Shown here: in pieces, positions 24,849 to 27,597 of the stretch
Position numbering within the stretch: the first letter of the stretch is position 1
Layout of the letters: every line of letters begins with the position of its first letter
Notes under the pieces: model-generated
Told to the model about the DNA's origin: nothing
Seen by the model: only the letters and a program-made list of their open reading frames with translations
Databases searched by the model: none
Position numbers and translations under genes: made by a program
NCBI GenBank assembly: GCA_045605365.1
Contig: JAZUPV010000092.1
Location: 1-27,597 of the forward strand
Reading direction: 5' to 3'
From: CAKVLS01 sp045605365
GTDB lineage: Bacteria > Bacillota > Clostridia > Christensenellales > UBA1242
DNA: 27,597 bases

Positions 24849-27597
24849 ATGGTAGAGTCAAAACCTGCTATCAAAAACGTTAAGTACGGCAAAGTAGAGC
24901 GTAAATGCTTTGCAAAAATTGAAGAACTTATTGAAATGCCTTATCTACTTGACGTACAAAAAAGTGCCTACAAAGAATTTTTAGAAAAGGGCATTGGTGA
25001 AATCTTAGAAGAATTTTCACCTATTACTGATTATAGTGGAAAAGCCGAAATTTATTTTGTCAATTACACACTAGACCCAACTAGCAAATACACACGCGAG
25101 GAGTGTGTTCGCAAGGGGGTTACCTACTCAGTTGCATTGAAGGCAAGAGTAAGACTTGTTAGAAAGGAAGATGGAGAAGTAATCGAACAAGAAGTATTCT
25201 TGGGTGATATTCCTCTAATGACCGAAGAGGGCTCTTTCATTTTTAATGGTATTCAACGTGTTGTAGTTAGCCAAATCGTTCGTTCTCCAAGTGTTTATTT
25301 TGACACTGTCCAAGACAAAACTGGTAAATGGTTGTTTAATGGTACAATCATACCTACTCGTGGTACTTGGATCGAAGTAGAACAAAATGCTAACGACTTA
25401 TTAAAGATTATCGTTGACAGAAGTAGCAAAGTTTCTCTTGGTGTTTTCTTAAAGTGTTTTGGTCTTGATTCAAAACAAATCGCAGATTTGTTTGGTAACG
25501 ACCCACTTATTTTGAACACTTTAGAAAAAGAACCTCAACAAACTCAAGAAGAAGCTTTGATTGAACTTTCTCGTAAAATGCGCCCATCAGAAATACCTTC
25601 TGCTGAGGCTACACATAATTATATTAACTCTTTGTTCTTTACACATCAATATTACAACTTAAACCGTGTTGGTCGTTACAAACTTGACAAAAAGTTAAGT
25701 ATTGCTACACGTATCACTAACCAAGTTGCATTTAAAGATGTAGTATCTGGCAAAACAACTTTTGTTAAAGCTGGCGAAACTATCACTAGCGATGTTGCTA
25801 AAAAGATTCAAGCAGCTGGTATCAACGAAGTTTGGGTTAGAGCAAAGACAAACAAAGGTGCTTTCCTTATGGACGGTACTGATTTTGTTGGTCACAAAGT
25901 TTTGGGTAACGCAAGAGTTAGACTAAGCGACATCTTCCCATGTGACGAACAAGAACTTGGCATCAATGAAATGGTACACTATCCAACATTGATGAAATTG
26001 TTGAAAGAATTTAAAACTAAAGAAGAACGTGAAGATGCTATTAGAGAAAACGCTAAGCAACTTATGAGCTTCCAACTAACTATGGACGATATCTATGCTA
26101 CCATCAGTTATCACCTAGGTCTTAACAATGGTATCGGTGGTATAGACAATATCGACCACCTTGCTAACCGTCGTATCGCTTCTGTTGGCGAATTGATGGC
26201 AGGTGCCTTCCGTAGTGGTGTTAACAAACTTGCTGGTGTTATCCGTGAGACTTTGCAGGCTCAAGACCTAACAACTGTTAACCCATCTTCAGTTATCAAC
26301 GCTAGACCTATTAATAAAGCATTAAAAGATTTCTTGGCAAGTTCACAATTGTCACAACTTATGGACCAAGTTAACCCTATCAGTGAACTTACTCAAAAAC
26401 GTAAAATCTCAGCTGTAGGTCCTGGTGGTGTTAAGAAAGAACGTGCTACCGCTGAAGTTCGTGATATTCACTATAGCCATTATGGCCGTATATGTGCTCT
26501 TGAAACTCCAGAAGGTCAAGGTATCGGTCTTATCAACTCAATCGCAACCTATGCAAAAATCAACGAGTATGGTTTCTTACTATCTCCATACAGAGTTGTA
26601 GATAAAGAAAAAGGTGTAGTTACTAACAAAGTAGTATACCTAATGGCTGACGAAGAAGAAAACAACTATGTTGCTCAAGCTGTAGAACCACTTGACGAAA
26701 ACAACAGATTTGTTAACTCACGTGTAATTTGTAGATACAGAGATACAGTTATGGAAGTATCAAGTTCTATGATTGACTACGTTGACGTAAGCCCAAGACA
26801 ATTTATTTCAGCAGCTACTTGCTTGATTCCATTTATCGCCAACGACGATACAGCCCGTGCGATGATGGGTTCTAACATGCAACGTCAGGCTGTTCCACTA
26901 ATCAGAACCGAAGCTCCTATGATTGGTACAGGTATCGAACATAAGATAGCTCATGATAGTGGTAGTATGATTCTTGCTAAAGAAGCAGGTTTTGTATCAT
27001 ATGTATCTTCAACAGAAATCAGAGTTAAAAATGACAATGGCGAAACTGATACATACAAATTAATCAAATTTACAAAAACAAACCAAGACACTTGTATCAA
27101 CCAAAAACCTTGCGTTGTAAAAAATCAACGTGTAGAAAAAGGTGATACACTTGCCGATGGTTTCTCAACAAAAGATGGCGAGTTGGCACTTGGTAAAAAT
27201 ATGCTTATCGCATATATGAACTGGGAAGGTTACAACTATGAGGACGCTATACTAATTTCTGAGCGTATCTCTAAAGAAGACATCTTGACTTCTATCACAC
27301 TTAAGGTAGAAGATACAAAAGCTAGAGCAACTAAACTAGGCGACGAAGAAATCACTCGTGATATCCCTAACCTTGGTGAAGACGCTCTTAAAAACTTGGA
27401 CGAAAACGGTATTATCCGTGTAGGTGCTTATGTAAGAGCAGGTGATATCCTTGTTGGTAAGGTAACTCCAAAAGGTGAAACTGAACTTACTCCAGAAGAA
27501 AGATTGCTTCGTGCTATCTTTGGTGAAAAAGCTCGTGAAGTAAGAGATACATCTCTACGTGTTCAACACGGTCACGCTGGTGAAGTCGGATCGTAGC
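24849..27597 (+). CDS. rpoB: DNA-directed RNA polymerase beta subunit, 3'-truncated at the contig end
   Basis: This encodes the catalytic beta subunit of RNA polymerase. The first 915 or so residues of a roughly 1200-residue protein are present. Recognisable parts in order are the N-terminal protrusion and lobe (GDIPLMTEEGSFIFNG from residue 119), the fork region with SSQLSQLMDQ (from 498), SAVGPGG, and RICALETPEGQGIGLINS. They continue with NMQRQAVPL and GYNYEDAI, whose Glu798-Asp799 match E. coli E813/D814, and then GEKAREVRDTSLRVQHG. The C-terminal part with the active-site lysines and the clamp is missing. Similarity to the family ends at about base 27587; the last codons (Gly-Ser-stop) are not native in appearance. 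The rifampicin pocket has unusual residues, including Gln516 and Lys519 where E. coli has His526 and Arg529. The gene has its own promoter region and does not follow rplL directly. Confidence 0.96.

Noticed and set aside
24835..24855. Six-codon upstream frame (ATG AAG GAG CCA TTA TGG TAG) overlapping the rpoB start as a leader peptide
   Set aside because: It is created by the ribosome binding site and the start codon themselves and has no site of its own, so it is probably chance.
25295..25895. Two reverse-strand reading frames inside rpoB
   Set aside because: They lie opposite a highly conserved gene and show no independent evidence of coding.
27581..27597. Resemblance of the last 17 bases to a conserved stretch of 16S rRNA (TGAAGTCGGA...)
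   Set aside because: The match is only about ten contiguous bases recalled from memory and needs indels beyond that; it is too short to claim an rRNA join.

Overview
The window reads as one metagenome-type contig from a low-GC bacterium, most likely an uncultured member of the Bacillota (Clostridia-like, probably gut-associated). This is inferred from the Bacillota-type RpoB sequence, strong AAGGAG-type ribosome binding sites, consensus sigma-A style promoters and intrinsic terminators, low GC (roughly 33-38% in genes and near 13% in parts of the spacers, sampled by hand) and a Gram-positive-style lipoprotein signal. The standard code with TGG for Trp and no in-frame TGA fits every reading frame. 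No tRNA, rRNA, CRISPR array, transposase or phage gene was seen.

Layout. (1) Bases 1 to about 242 are about 60% GC and encode an internal piece of an AlgI-type MBOAT O-acyltransferase. They join the AT-rich remainder at a GATGCTGCTGG microhomology, which looks like a chimeric join to another organism. (2) About 242-7654 is the 3' part of a giant surface-protein gene built almost wholly of GLUG-type glycine repeats; its N-terminus is lost at the join. It ends in a strong terminator. (3) 7655-8247 is a very AT-rich spacer with a second terminator-like hairpin and a perfect TTGACA-17-TATAAT promoter. (4) 8248-24273 is a complete 16-kb gene for a 5341-residue lipoprotein: lipobox Cys22, a long stalk of bacterial Ig-like domains, six GLUG beta-helix modules and a C-terminal beta domain, closed by a strong terminator. 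(5) 24274-24848 is a spacer with a small GC-richer island, promoter-like elements and an AAGGAG site. (6) 24849 to the end is rpoB, truncated at the contig edge.

The two giant genes lie in the same orientation, share the GLUG fold, and appear to be separate transcription units encoding very long cell-surface fibres, probably for adhesion or matrix contact (inference). rpoB is a housekeeping neighbour with its own promoter; rplL, its usual upstream partner, is not adjacent. The main points for follow-up are the giant lipoprotein with its opener-body-closer module architecture, an RpoB rifampicin pocket that differs from the usual sequence at several key positions, and the non-native sequence at both contig ends.
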